29,427 bases of DNA. Origin: Sphingobacterium sp. UBA1575. Its GTDB lineage: Bacteria > Bacteroidota > Bacteroidia > Sphingobacteriales > Sphingobacteriaceae. Position numbers and translations under genes: made by a program. Of the stretch, positions 14,477 to 23,700 are shown piece by piece. Below the pieces are notes generated by a model. The model was not told where the DNA came from, did not search any database, and worked only from the letters and a program-made list of their open reading frames with translations. The stretch spans positions 46,393-75,819 of the forward strand of contig DCOH01000021.1 of NCBI GenBank assembly GCA_002322865.1, in the 5' to 3' direction. Each line of letters starts with the position of its first letter. The stretch's first letter is position 1.

Positions 14477-14516
14477 AAATGTTACGTTATTGCTTCCAAC
14501 TTACTAACAAACATTT
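14477..14516 (+). promoter_or_regulatory. Leader hairpin before rplK, possible L1 autoregulatory site
   Basis: AAATGTT (14477-14483) pairs with AACATTT (14510-14516) and GTTA (14486-14489) with TAAC (14505-14508). An asymmetric internal loop (AC against A) and a 15-base terminal loop remain. In E. coli the L11-L1 mRNA leader binds ribosomal protein L1 for translational feedback, and the position fits. The structure is AU-rich and the L1 role is inference. Confidence 0.4.
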
Positions 14517-14538
14517 AACAAATTAAATCACAAAAAAA

Positions 14539-14982
14539 ATGGCAAAAGAAGTCAGTGCGTTAGTAAAATTACAAGTGAAGGGCGGTGCTGCAAACCCATC
14601 TCCACCAGTAGGACCTGCATTAGGTGCTAAAGGTGTAAACATCATGGATTTTTGTAAGCAATTCAACGCTCGTACGCAAGACAAACCAGGTCAAGTATTA
14701 CCTGTTGTAATCACTGTATATGCCGACAAATCTTTTGATTTTATCATCAAGACTCCACCAGTAGCGGTTCAGTTAAAAGACGCAGCGAAATTGAAAAGTG
14801 GATCAGGCGAGCCTAACCGTAAGAAGGTGGCAAGCATTACTTGGGATCAAGTAAAGCAAATCGCTGAAGATAAAATGCCAGATTTGAATGCATTTACCGT
14901 AGAGTCAGCTATGAGAATGGTTGCCGGTACAGCGCGTAGTATGGGTATCACAGTATCTGGAGATGCTCCTTGGAAAAATTAA
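14539..14982 (+). CDS. rplK: 50S ribosomal protein L11
   Basis: This 147-residue protein of the ribosomal GTPase-associated centre binds 23S rRNA with L10. The N-terminal domain has GGAANPSPPVGPALGAKGVNI, the conserved proline-rich segment contacted by thiostrepton-type antibiotics. The C-terminal rRNA-binding domain ends with RMVAGTARSMGITV. Normal length and intact motifs. First gene of the rplKAJL-rpoBC unit, preceded by a 105-base leader. Confidence 0.98.
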   Translation: MAKEVSALVKLQVKGGAANPSPPVGPALGAKGVNIMDFCKQFNARTQDKPGQVLPVVITVYADKSFDFIIKTPPVAVQLKDAAKLKSGSGEPNRKKVASITWDQVKQIAEDKMPDLNAFTVESAMRMVAGTARSMGITVSGDAPWKN

Positions 14983-15004
14983 TTAACGAAATCAGTTTAA
15001 GAAA

Positions 15005-15703
15005 GTGGCTAGATTAACAAAAAATCAAAAAGCGGCACTATCCAAAATTGAAGCTGGTAAGGCGTATACTTTAAAAGAAGCTTCGGCTTTAGTTAAAGAA
15101 ATCACCAATACCAAGTTTGATGCTTCAGTGGATATCGACGTTCGTTTGGGCGTAGATCCTCGTAAAGCAAATCAAATGGTTCGTGGTATCGCAACATTAC
15201 CTCACGGAACTGGTAAGACAGTTCGCGTTTTAGTTTTATGTACTCCTGATAAGGAAGAAGAAGCTAAAGCAGCAGGTGCGGACTACGTAGGTCTTGACGA
15301 CTACATCAGCAAAATCGAAGGTGGTTGGACTGACGTTGACATCATCATCACTATGCCTAGTGTTATGGCGAAAGTAGGTAAATTGGGTCGTATTTTAGGT
15401 CCAAGAAACTTGATGCCTAACCCTAAAACTGGTACAGTAACTACCGAAGTTGGTAAAGCTGTAACAGAGGTTAAAGGTGGTAAGATCGATTTCAAAGTTG
15501 ACAAAACAGGTATCATCCACACTTCAGTTGGTAAAGTGTCTTTCGATGCAGATAAAATCTATGATAACGCATTAGAGGTATTACAAACGTTAGCGCGTTT
15601 GAAACCATCTGCAGCTAAAGGAACGTACTTCAAGAGTATTCACATTTCATCAACCATGAGTCCAGGTATTCATGTAGAAACTAAATCAGTAGTAGGAATT
15701 TAA
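15005..15703 (+). CDS. rplA: 50S ribosomal protein L1 (GTG start)
   Basis: This 232-residue L1-stalk protein has the conserved RNA-binding blocks KFDASVDIDVRLGVDP near the N-terminus and GRILGPRNLMPNPKTGTVT in the second domain. The start codon is GTG at 15005; no earlier ATG keeps the conserved length. It follows rplK by 22 bp and ends only 2 bp before rplJ. L1 also acts as a translational repressor of the rplK-rplA mRNA in several bacteria, which would fit the leader hairpin. Confidence 0.98.
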   Translation: MARLTKNQKAALSKIEAGKAYTLKEASALVKEITNTKFDASVDIDVRLGVDPRKANQMVRGIATLPHGTGKTVRVLVLCTPDKEEEAKAAGADYVGLDDYISKIEGGWTDVDIIITMPSVMAKVGKLGRILGPRNLMPNPKTGTVTTEVGKAVTEVKGGKIDFKVDKTGIIHTSVGKVSFDADKIYDNALEVLQTLARLKPSAAKGTYFKSIHISSTMSPGIHVETKSVVGI

Positions 15704-15705
15704 TC

Positions 15706-16224
15706 ATGAGAAAAGAACTTAAACATGAAATTGTTCAAGCCTTGGCTGAGCAGATTAAATCTTACGGTAATTTCTACATTACGGATACGGCAGATTTAAC
15801 TGTTGAGAAGGTGAATGGCATTCGTCGCAAATGTTTCGAGCAAGGAATCGAGATCCAAGTGGTAAAAAACACCTTGATCAAGAAAGCCTTATTAGAAGCA
15901 GGTGTTGATTCAGAAGAGATCTTTGGCGTATTAAAAGGAGCATCTACAATGATGTTTGCCGAAACCGGCAACGCTCCTGCGAAATTGATCAAACAATTAC
16001 GTAAAGAAGGTGAAAAGCCTGTATTGAAAGCAGCATATATTCAAGAGACTGCTTTCGTAGGCGACAACCAACTTGATGCATTAGTGAACCTTAAATCTAA
16101 AGAGGAACTTATCGCAGACGTTATTGCTTTACTTCAATCACCAGCGAAAAATGTTATTTCTGCTCTTCAATCAGGCGGCAATACAATTTCCGGCTTAGTA
16201 AAAGCTTTAGAAGAAAGAGGTTAA
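15706..16224 (+). CDS. rplJ: 50S ribosomal protein L10
   Basis: This 172-residue protein anchors L7/L12 dimers to the ribosome. The N-terminal rRNA-binding domain holds DLTVEKVNGIRRKCFEQG and VVKNTLIKKAL, and the C-terminal helix (about 140-172) is the L7/L12-binding spine. It starts 2 bp after the rplA stop, so any L10-binding leader of the E. coli type would have to lie inside the rplA coding sequence. A small hairpin (AACGAG/CTCGTT, 16223-16249) overlaps its stop codon. Confidence 0.97.
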   Translation: MRKELKHEIVQALAEQIKSYGNFYITDTADLTVEKVNGIRRKCFEQGIEIQVVKNTLIKKALLEAGVDSEEIFGVLKGASTMMFAETGNAPAKLIKQLRKEGEKPVLKAAYIQETAFVGDNQLDALVNLKSKEELIADVIALLQSPAKNVISALQSGGNTISGLVKALEERG

Positions 16225-16304
16225 CGAGACCTACTCACAAAAACTCGTTGCATTTTAATTAACAATTATTTTTTAAAAAAGTACATTCAAAAAATCAAAA
16301 TAAA

Positions 16305-16682
16305 ATGGCAGATTTAAAACAACTTGCTGAACAGTTAGTGAACTTAACAGTAAAAGAAGTTAAAGAATTAGCTGATATCTTAAAAGACGAATACGGTATT
16401 GAGCCTGCTGCTGCTGCTGTAGCTGTTGCTGCTGCTCCTGCTGGAGACGGCGCTGCTGCTGCTGAAGAGAAAACTTCATTTGACGTTATCTTGAAAGAAG
16501 CTGGTGGTCAGAAATTAGCTGTAGTTAAATTAGTTAAAGATTTAGCTGGTTTAGGTTTGAAAGAAGCAAAAGACTTAGTTGACGGTGCACCTAAAGAATT
16601 AAAAGCTGGTGTTTCTAAAGACGAAGCTGAAGCTTTGAAAAAACAACTAGAAGAAGCTGGAGCTGTAGTTGAGATTAAGTAA
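16305..16682 (+). CDS. rplL: 50S ribosomal protein L7/L12
   Basis: This 125-residue stalk protein has an N-terminal dimerisation domain (about 1-35), an Ala-rich flexible hinge (about 38-56, with many Ala, Val and Gly), and a C-terminal factor-binding domain with EKTSFDVILKEAG, KLAVVKLVKDLAGLGLKEAK and the helix EAEALKKQLEEAGA. It recruits EF-Tu, EF-G and other GTPases. An 80-base gap after rplJ may allow extra translation for its higher copy number per ribosome. An apparent attenuating hairpin follows it. Confidence 0.98.
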   Translation: MADLKQLAEQLVNLTVKEVKELADILKDEYGIEPAAAAVAVAAAPAGDGAAAAEEKTSFDVILKEAGGQKLAVVKLVKDLAGLGLKEAKDLVDGAPKELKAGVSKDEAEALKKQLEEAGAVVEIK

Positions 16683-16706
16683 TCTCGCATAAAGCACCAA
16701 AAAATT

Positions 16707-16736
16707 AGACTCTGATAGTGAAATCTATCAGAGTCT
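16707..16736 (+). terminator. Hairpin between rplL and rpoB, possible attenuator
   Basis: AGACTCTGATAG (16707-16718) and CTATCAGAGTCT (16725-16736) form a perfect 12-bp stem with a 6-base loop. Only ATTCCTG follows, with no T-run, so full termination is unlikely. It resembles in position the E. coli rplL-rpoB attenuator and RNase III region that lowers polymerase subunit expression relative to ribosomal proteins. Confidence 0.6.
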
Positions 16737-16801
16737 ATTCCTGTTTATAATAAATGATATGAATCTGCGCTTTCGCTGAGGCCAGATTGGAAGACAACAT
16801 C

Positions 16802-16824
16802 AGCTATGTTAGCTCAGTTTTTTT
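16802..16824 (+). terminator. Weak hairpin with T-run just before rpoB
   Basis: AGCTA-TGT-TAGCT (16802-16814) followed by CAG and seven T residues (16818-16824) looks like a weak terminator 20 bases before rpoB. Alternatively AACAT/ATGTT can pair, making mutually exclusive folds. A second attenuation step is possible, but the 5-bp stem is short. Confidence 0.3.
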
Positions 16825-16843
16825 AAACTAAATTCTTATTCCC

Positions 16844-19800
16844 TTGGCAAACAATAATATGCAACAAGAAAGAGTAAATTTTGCGACCAGTAAGAAGGTA
16901 ATTGATTATCCGGATTTCTTGGACGTACAATTGGAGTCTTTCAAGGAGTTTTTTCAATTAGAGACTACTTCCGACGATCGCCATCAGGAAGGGCTTTACA
17001 AGGTTTTCGCCGAAAACTTCCCTATTTCTGATTCAAGAAACATCTTTGTGCTAGAGTTTTTGGATTATTTCATTGATCCACCGCGCTATGATATCCAAGA
17101 GTGTATCGAACGTGGTTTGACGTATAGCGTACCTTTGAAGGCAAAATTGAAGTTATCTTGTAATGATGAAGAACACGAAGATTTTGAAACCATTGTACAA
17201 GATGTATATTTAGGAACTATCCCTTACATGACTCCAAAAGGTACCTTTGTGATCAATGGTGCCGAGCGTGTAATCGTTTCTCAATTGCACCGTTCTCCTG
17301 GTGTGTTCTTTGGTCAAAGTAGACACACAAATGGTACTAAACTTTATTCTGCTAGGGTAATTCCTTTTAAAGGGTCTTGGATCGAATTCGCAACAGACGT
17401 GAACAACGTGATGTATGCCTACATCGATCGTAAGAAAAAATTCCCAGTTACTACCTTATTACGTGCTATTGGTTTCGATTCTGATAAGGATATCTTAGAA
17501 TTATTCGACCTTGCAGACGAAGTAAAGGTTAGTAAAACGGGTCTGAAAAAATACGTTGGTCGTCGTTTAGCGGCTAGGGTATTGAACAAATGGACAGAGG
17601 ATTTCGTAGATGAGGATACCGGTGAAGTGGTATCTATCGACCGTAACGAAATCATCCTTGAACGTGAAACAGTTTTAGAAGAGGACCACATTGATTTGAT
17701 CATCGATGCAGGGGTAAAATCTATTATCCTGACCAAAGAAGACGAATCCAACAATGCGGACTATTCGATTATATATAATACTTTACAGAAGGATACTTCG
17801 AACTCAGAGAAAGAGGCTGTGGAGCACATCTACCGTCAATTACGTAACGCTGAACCACCTGATGAGGAAACTGCTCGTGGTATCATCGATCGTTTGTTCT
17901 TCTCTGATAAACGTTATGATTTAGGGGATGTAGGTAGATACCGCATTAACCGTAAATTGAACTTAGGTACGGATTCAGATACCAAAGTATTGACACGCGA
18001 AGACATTATCGCAATCGTTAAATACTTGATCAACCTGATCAACTCCAAAGCTGAGGTGGATGATATTGACCACTTATCAAACCGTCGCGTTCGTACGGTA
18101 GGTGAGCAATTATACGCGCAGTTCGGTGTAGGTCTTGCTCGTATGGCGCGTACTATCCGCGAACGTATGAACATCCGTGACAACGAAGTGTTCACACCTA
18201 CTGATTTGATCAATGCACGTACATTATCATCAGTAATCAATTCATTCTTCGGAACAAACCAGTTATCTCAGTTCATGGACCAAACGAATCCATTGGCGGA
18301 GATTACACATAAGCGTCGTTTATCAGCGTTAGGTCCTGGTGGTCTTTCTCGTGAGCGCGCAGGTTTCGAGGTTCGTGACGTTCACTACACGCACTACGGC
18401 CGTCTTTGTACGATCGAAACGCCTGAGGGTCCGAACATCGGTTTGATCTCTTCACTTTCTGTACACGCGAAGATCAACAACCTAGGATTTATCGAAACAC
18501 CATACCGTAAAGTTGAAGACGGTAAGGTAGTGGTTGATCAGCCAGTTGTTTACTTGTCGGCAGAAGATGAAGATGATAAAACAATCGCACAAGCGAACGC
18601 ATTGTACGATGATAAAGGTAATTTCTTGGATGCGAAAGTAAAAGCAAGATACGAGGGTGACTTCCCGATTATCGAGCCTGAGAAATTAGACTATATGGAC
18701 GTTGCGCCTAACCAGATCACCTCTATTGCGGCTTCATTGATTCCTTTCTTGGAGCATGATGATGCCAACCGTGCATTGATGGGATCCAACATGCAGCGCC
18801 AGGCCGTGCCTTTATTACGTCCTCAAGCTCCGGTTGTAGGAACAGGATTGGAAGCTCGCGTAGCGAAAGATTCCCGTACCTTGATCAATGCGGAAGGAAA
18901 CGGTGTAGTAGAATATGTAGATGCACAAGAAATCCACATCCGCTACAACCGTAATGAAAACGAGAAATTGGTTTCATTCGATGAGGATGTTAAGGTTTAT
19001 AAATTAACAAAATTCAAGAAAACCAACCAGAATACTTGTATCAACTTGAAACCGATCGTCATCAAAGGACAAGAGGTATCTAAAGGACAGGTATTGTGTG
19101 AGGGATATGCAACAGAAGACGGTGAATTAGCATTGGGCCGTAACCTAAAAGTAGCATTCATGCCTTGGCAAGGATACAACTTTGAGGATGCGATCGTAAT
19201 CTCTGAGCGTGTTGTTTCTCAGGATTTGTTCACTTCATTACACATTGAGGAATTCGAACTGGAAGTTCGTGATACCAAACGTGGTGAAGAGGAATTAACA
19301 GCTGATATCCCGAACGTATCTGAAGAAGCTACGAAAGACTTAGACGAGAACGGTATTATCCGTATCGGTGCGGAAGTTGGCGAAGGCGATATCTTGATCG
19401 GTAAGATCACTCCAAAAGGAGAGTCTGATCCTTCACCAGAAGAGAAATTATTACGTGCCATCTTTGGTGACAAAGCCGGCGATGTGAAGGATGCTTCCTT
19501 GAAGACTCCTCCATCCATCAAAGGGGTTGTTATCGACACGAAATTGTTCTCCCGTGCGAAGAAAATGTCTAAAGAAGTAGAGCGTAAAGCTTTAGAGAAA
19601 TTAGAAGTTGCACACGATAAAAACATCAGAGCGTTAAAAGATCGTTTAGTGGATAAATTGTTCACTATTGTAAATGGTAAGACCTCTCAAGGAATCTACA
19701 GTGTTTACAAAGAGCTTTTGGTTGCTAAAGGTGCTAAATTCACCCAAAAGATCCTTCAGGATTTGGATTACAACAATGTAAACCCAACTGGATGGACTAC

Positions 19801-20653
19801 GGATGATGATAAAAACGAAATGATCAAGTATGCATTGCATAACTACGGCATTAAAGTTAATGAGGAGTTAGGTGCATTCAAACGTGAGAAATTCGCTATC
19901 TCTGTGGGTGATGAGCTTCCATCAGGAATTGTTCAAATGGCTAAAGTTTATGTGGCTAAGAAACGTAAGCTTAAAGTAGGGGATAAGATGGCAGGTCGTC
20001 ACGGTAACAAGGGTATCGTTGCACGTATCGTTCGTGATGAGGATATGCCATTCTTGGAAGATGGAACGCCGGTAGATATCGTATTGAATCCACTAGGGGT
20101 ACCATCTCGTATGAACCTTGGACAGATCTATGAAACTGTTTTAGGATGGGCAGGACAGAAATTAGGGGTTAAGTTTGCTACGCCGATCTTCGATGGTGCT
20201 GAAATGGACCAGGTAGAAGAATGGGTAGAGAAAGCAGGATTACCGAAATCAGGTCGTACCTATTTGTACAACGGTTTAACTGGAGAGCGTTTTGACCAAC
20301 CTACAACTGTGGGTGTAATCTACATGTTGAAATTAGGACACATGGTAGATGACAAAATGCACGCACGTTCAATCGGTCCATACTCGTTGATTACTCAACA
20401 ACCATTAGGTGGTAAGGCACAGTTCGGTGGTCAGCGTTTTGGTGAGATGGAGGTTTGGGCATTAGAGGCATTCGGTGCATCGAACATCCTTCAAGAGATC
20501 TTAACAGTGAAATCAGATGATGTTGTGGGTCGTGCGAAAACTTACGAAGCGATCGTTAAAGGTAATAACCTTCCAACACCATCGGTACCAGAATCGTTCA
20601 ACGTATTGGTACATGAGCTTCGCGGTCTAGGTTTAGATATCACATTGGATTAA
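16844..20653 (+). CDS. rpoB: RNA polymerase beta subunit (TTG start)
   Basis: This 1269-residue catalytic subunit is normal in length for Bacteroidota. Conserved blocks include LDVQLESFKEFF near the N-terminus, the rifampicin region around 470-500 (LSQFMDQTNPLAEITHKRR), MPWQGYNFEDAIVISE, and GRHGNKGIVARI. At the usual resistance positions the residues are the common susceptible ones (D479, H489 and S494, corresponding to E. coli D516, H526 and S531). The start is chosen at TTG 16844 because the resulting MANNNMQQERVNF matches the usual family N-terminus; the alternative is ATG 16859. It is separated from rplL by 161 bases carrying two hairpins. Confidence 0.98.
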   Translation: MANNNMQQERVNFATSKKVIDYPDFLDVQLESFKEFFQLETTSDDRHQEGLYKVFAENFPISDSRNIFVLEFLDYFIDPPRYDIQECIERGLTYSVPLKAKLKLSCNDEEHEDFETIVQDVYLGTIPYMTPKGTFVINGAERVIVSQLHRSPGVFFGQSRHTNGTKLYSARVIPFKGSWIEFATDVNNVMYAYIDRKKKFPVTTLLRAIGFDSDKDILELFDLADEVKVSKTGLKKYVGRRLAARVLNKWTEDFVDEDTGEVVSIDRNEIILERETVLEEDHIDLIIDAGVKSIILTKEDESNNADYSIIYNTLQKDTSNSEKEAVEHIYRQLRNAEPPDEETARGIIDRLFFSDKRYDLGDVGRYRINRKLNLGTDSDTKVLTREDIIAIVKYLINLINSKAEVDDIDHLSNRRVRTVGEQLYAQFGVGLARMARTIRERMNIRDNEVFTPTDLINARTLSSVINSFFGTNQLSQFMDQTNPLAEITHKRRLSALGPGGLSRERAGFEVRDVHYTHYGRLCTIETPEGPNIGLISSLSVHAKINNLGFIETPYRKVEDGKVVVDQPVVYLSAEDEDDKTIAQANALYDDKGNFLDAKVKARYEGDFPIIEPEKLDYMDVAPNQITSIAASLIPFLEHDDANRALMGSNMQRQAVPLLRPQAPVVGTGLEARVAKDSRTLINAEGNGVVEYVDAQEIHIRYNRNENEKLVSFDEDVKVYKLTKFKKTNQNTCINLKPIVIKGQEVSKGQVLCEGYATEDGELALGRNLKVAFMPWQGYNFEDAIVISERVVSQDLFTSLHIEEFELEVRDTKRGEEELTADIPNVSEEATKDLDENGIIRIGAEVGEGDILIGKITPKGESDPSPEEKLLRAIFGDKAGDVKDASLKTPPSIKGVVIDTKLFSRAKKMSKEVERKALEKLEVAHDKNIRALKDRLVDKLFTIVNGKTSQGIYSVYKELLVAKGAKFTQKILQDLDYNNVNPTGWTTDDDKNEMIKYALHNYGIKVNEELGAFKREKFAISVGDELPSGIVQMAKVYVAKKRKLKVGDKMAGRHGNKGIVARIVRDEDMPFLEDGTPVDIVLNPLGVPSRMNLGQIYETVLGWAGQKLGVKFATPIFDGAEMDQVEEWVEKAGLPKSGRTYLYNGLTGERFDQPTTVGVIYMLKLGHMVDDKMHARSIGPYSLITQQPLGGKAQFGGQRFGEMEVWALEAFGASNILQEILTVKSDDVVGRAKTYEAIVKGNNLPTPSVPESFNVLVHELRGLGLDITLD

Positions 20654-20666
20654 TCAAGCAAAATTG

Positions 20667-20698
20667 AGCTTAAGAAGGGGTCAAATCCTTCTTAAGCT
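20667..20698 (+). terminator. Perfect hairpin in the rpoB-rpoC gap
   Basis: AGCTTAAGAAGG (20667-20678) and CCTTCTTAAGCT (20687-20698) form a 12-bp stem with an 8-base loop. Only TT CACAT follows, so it is unlikely to terminate strongly. It could be an RNase III processing site or a modest attenuator between the two subunit genes. Confidence 0.5.
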
Positions 20699-20728
20699 TT
20701 CACATACAGCTTTAACTTTTTACTAAGT

Positions 20729-23700
20729 ATGTCTTACAAAAAAGATAATAAAATCAAAAGTAACTTTACATCGATCACGATCAGCTTGGCATCTCCAGAG
20801 ACTATTTTGGAGCGCTCAAGTGGTGAGGTTACTAAACCAGAAACCATCAACTATCGTACTTACAAACCAGAGCGCGACGGATTATTCTGTGAGCGTATTT
20901 TTGGTCCTGTAAAAGATTACGAATGTCACTGTGGTAAATACAAACGTATCCGTTATAAAGGTATCGTTTGTGACCGTTGTGGGGTGGAGGTTACAGAGAA
21001 GAAAGTACGTCGTGAGCGTATGGGACACATCAACTTGGTGGTTCCTGTGGCACACATCTGGTACTTCCGTTCTTTGCCAAACAAAATCGGTTATTTATTA
21101 GGTCTTCCTACCAAGAAATTGGATATGATCATCTACTACGAAAGATATGTGGTTATTCAAGCCGGTATCAAAGAAGATGATGGTATCTCTTACATGGATT
21201 TCTTGACAGAAGAGGAATATTTGGATATTTTGGATACTCTTCCAAAAGAAAACCAATACCTTGATGATACAGATCCTCAGAAATTCGTAGCGAAAATGGG
21301 TGCTGAGGCGCTAGAAGATTTATTGAAACGTCTAGACCTTGACCAATTATCATACGATCTTCGTCACCAAGCAGCTAACGAGACTTCTCAACAACGTAAA
21401 AACGAGGCTTTAAAACGCCTTCACGTAGTAGAAGCTTTCCGCGGTGCCAATGATCACATCGAGAACCGTCCGGAATGGATGATCGTGAAGATCGTTCCGA
21501 TCATTCCACCAGAATTGCGTCCTCTTGTGCCTTTGGATGGTGGTCGTTTCGCGACTTCGGATTTGAACGACTTATACCGTCGTGTGATCATCCGTAATAA
21601 CCGTTTGAAACGTTTGATCGAGATCAAAGCACCAGAAGTAATCTTACGTAACGAGAAACGTATGCTTCAGGAAGCCGTTGACTCTTTATTCGATAACTCG
21701 CGTAAAGTAAATGCGGTGAAAACGGAAGGTAACCGTGCGTTGAAGTCATTATCCGATATCCTTAAAGGTAAGCAAGGACGTTTCCGTCAGAACTTACTGG
21801 GTAAACGTGTTGACTACTCGGCCCGTTCAGTAATTGTGGTAGGTCCTCACTTGAAATTGCACGAGTGTGGTCTTCCTAAAGATATGGCAGCGGAACTTTA
21901 CAAACCATTCATCATCCGTAAGATGATCGAAAGAGGAATTGTGAAGACCGTAAAATCTGCTAAGAAAATTGTTGATCGTAAAGATCCGGTAGTATGGGAT
22001 ATCTTGGAGAATGTTTTAAAAGGACATCCTGTATTATTAAACCGTGCTCCTACGCTTCACCGTTTGGGTATTCAGGCTTTCCAACCTACTTTGGTAGAAG
22101 GTAAAGCGATCCAATTACACCCATTAGTGTGTACAGCGTTCAACGCCGATTTCGACGGTGACCAGATGGCAGTTCACTTACCATTAGGTAATGCTGCAAT
22201 TTTGGAAGCCCAAATCTTGATGTTGGCAGCACACAACATTCTTAACCCTGCAAACGGTTCTCCTGTTACAGTACCATCTCAAGACATGGTATTGGGTCTT
22301 TACTACATTACCAAAGGCCGTAAAACAGATGATAGCCGTAAGATGAAAGGGGAGGGAAGTACCTTCTATTCTGCAGAAGAAGTAATCATTGCTTTGAACG
22401 AAGGACAGTTGGATCTTCACTCATTCATCAAGGTTAAGACACAAATCAAAACCAAAGAAGGTGAATTCAAACAAGCAATCATTGAAACTACGGTAGGTCG
22501 TGTGATCTTTAACCAGATCGTTCCGGAAGAAGTAGGTTATATCAATGAATTGTTGACTAAGAAATCCTTGCGTAATGTTATCGGTGAGATCGTTAAGAAC
22601 ACCGGTATGGCTCGCGCAGCGAAATTCTTGGATGATATGAAAGAGCTAGGGTTCCAAACAGCATTTAAAGGAGGATTGTCCTTCAACTTGCAAGATTTGA
22701 ACATCCCGGCTGCAAAAGCTGATTTGATCGCTCAAGCTACCAACGAGGTAGAAGAAGTAATGAACAACTATAACATGGGTTTCATTACCAACAACGAGCG
22801 TTACAACCAAATCATCGATATCTGGACACGTATCAATAACCGATTGACTGCACACGTAATGGATATCCTTTCGAACGATAACCAAGGTTTCAATTCTGTT
22901 TACATGATGTTGGATTCTGGAGCTCGTGGTTCTAAGGAGCAGATTCGTCAGTTATGTGGTATGCGTGGTTTGATGGCGAAACCTCAGAAGTCTGGTACTT
23001 CAGGTGGTGAGATTATCGAAAACCCGATTTTATCGAACTTTAAAGAAGGATTATCCGTATTAGAGTACTTTATCTCTACCCACGGTGCGCGTAAAGGTCT
23101 TGCGGATACGGCGTTGAAAACGGCGGATGCGGGTTACTTAACTCGTCGTTTACATGACGTAGCTCAAGATATGATTGTGGTTGAACAAGATTGTAACGGT
23201 TTACGTGGTATCTATACAACAGCATTGAAAGACAACGATGATATCGTTGAACCACTTTACGACCGTATCTTAGGACGTACGCCATTGAATGATGTGGTAC
23301 ATCCTGAAACGGATGAAGTGATCGTAGCAGCAAACGAAGATATCACGGAAGAGATTGCGGAAGCAATTGAAAACGCAGGTATCGAAGGTGTGGAGATTCG
23401 TTCGGTATTGACCTGTGAGTCTAAACGCGGAGTTTGTGCTTGTTGTTACGGACGTAACTTAGCATCTGGTAAGCGTGTTCAATTGGGTGAGGCTGTCGGT
23501 GTAATCGCAGCACAATCCATTGGTGAGCCAGGTACGCAGTTAACACTTCGTACGTTCCACGTCGGTGGTACGGCATCCAACATTGCGGCAGAGTCTTCGA
23601 TCATCGCGAAATACGATGGTAAAATCGAATTCGAAAACGTTCGTACAGTGGAGAAAGAAGGCGAAGATGGTCCATACCAAGTCGTATTAGGTCGTTCTGG

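Noticed and set aside
16223..16249. AACGAG/CTCGTT hairpin after rplJ
   Set aside because: The 6-bp stem overlaps the stop codon and has no T-run; too weak to call as a terminator, so only mentioned with rplJ.
17419..19840. Antisense reading frames of 60-148 codons inside rpoB
   Set aside because: They are shadows of the highly codon-biased rpoB frame, rich in Ser, Thr and Arg, with no recognisable domain.
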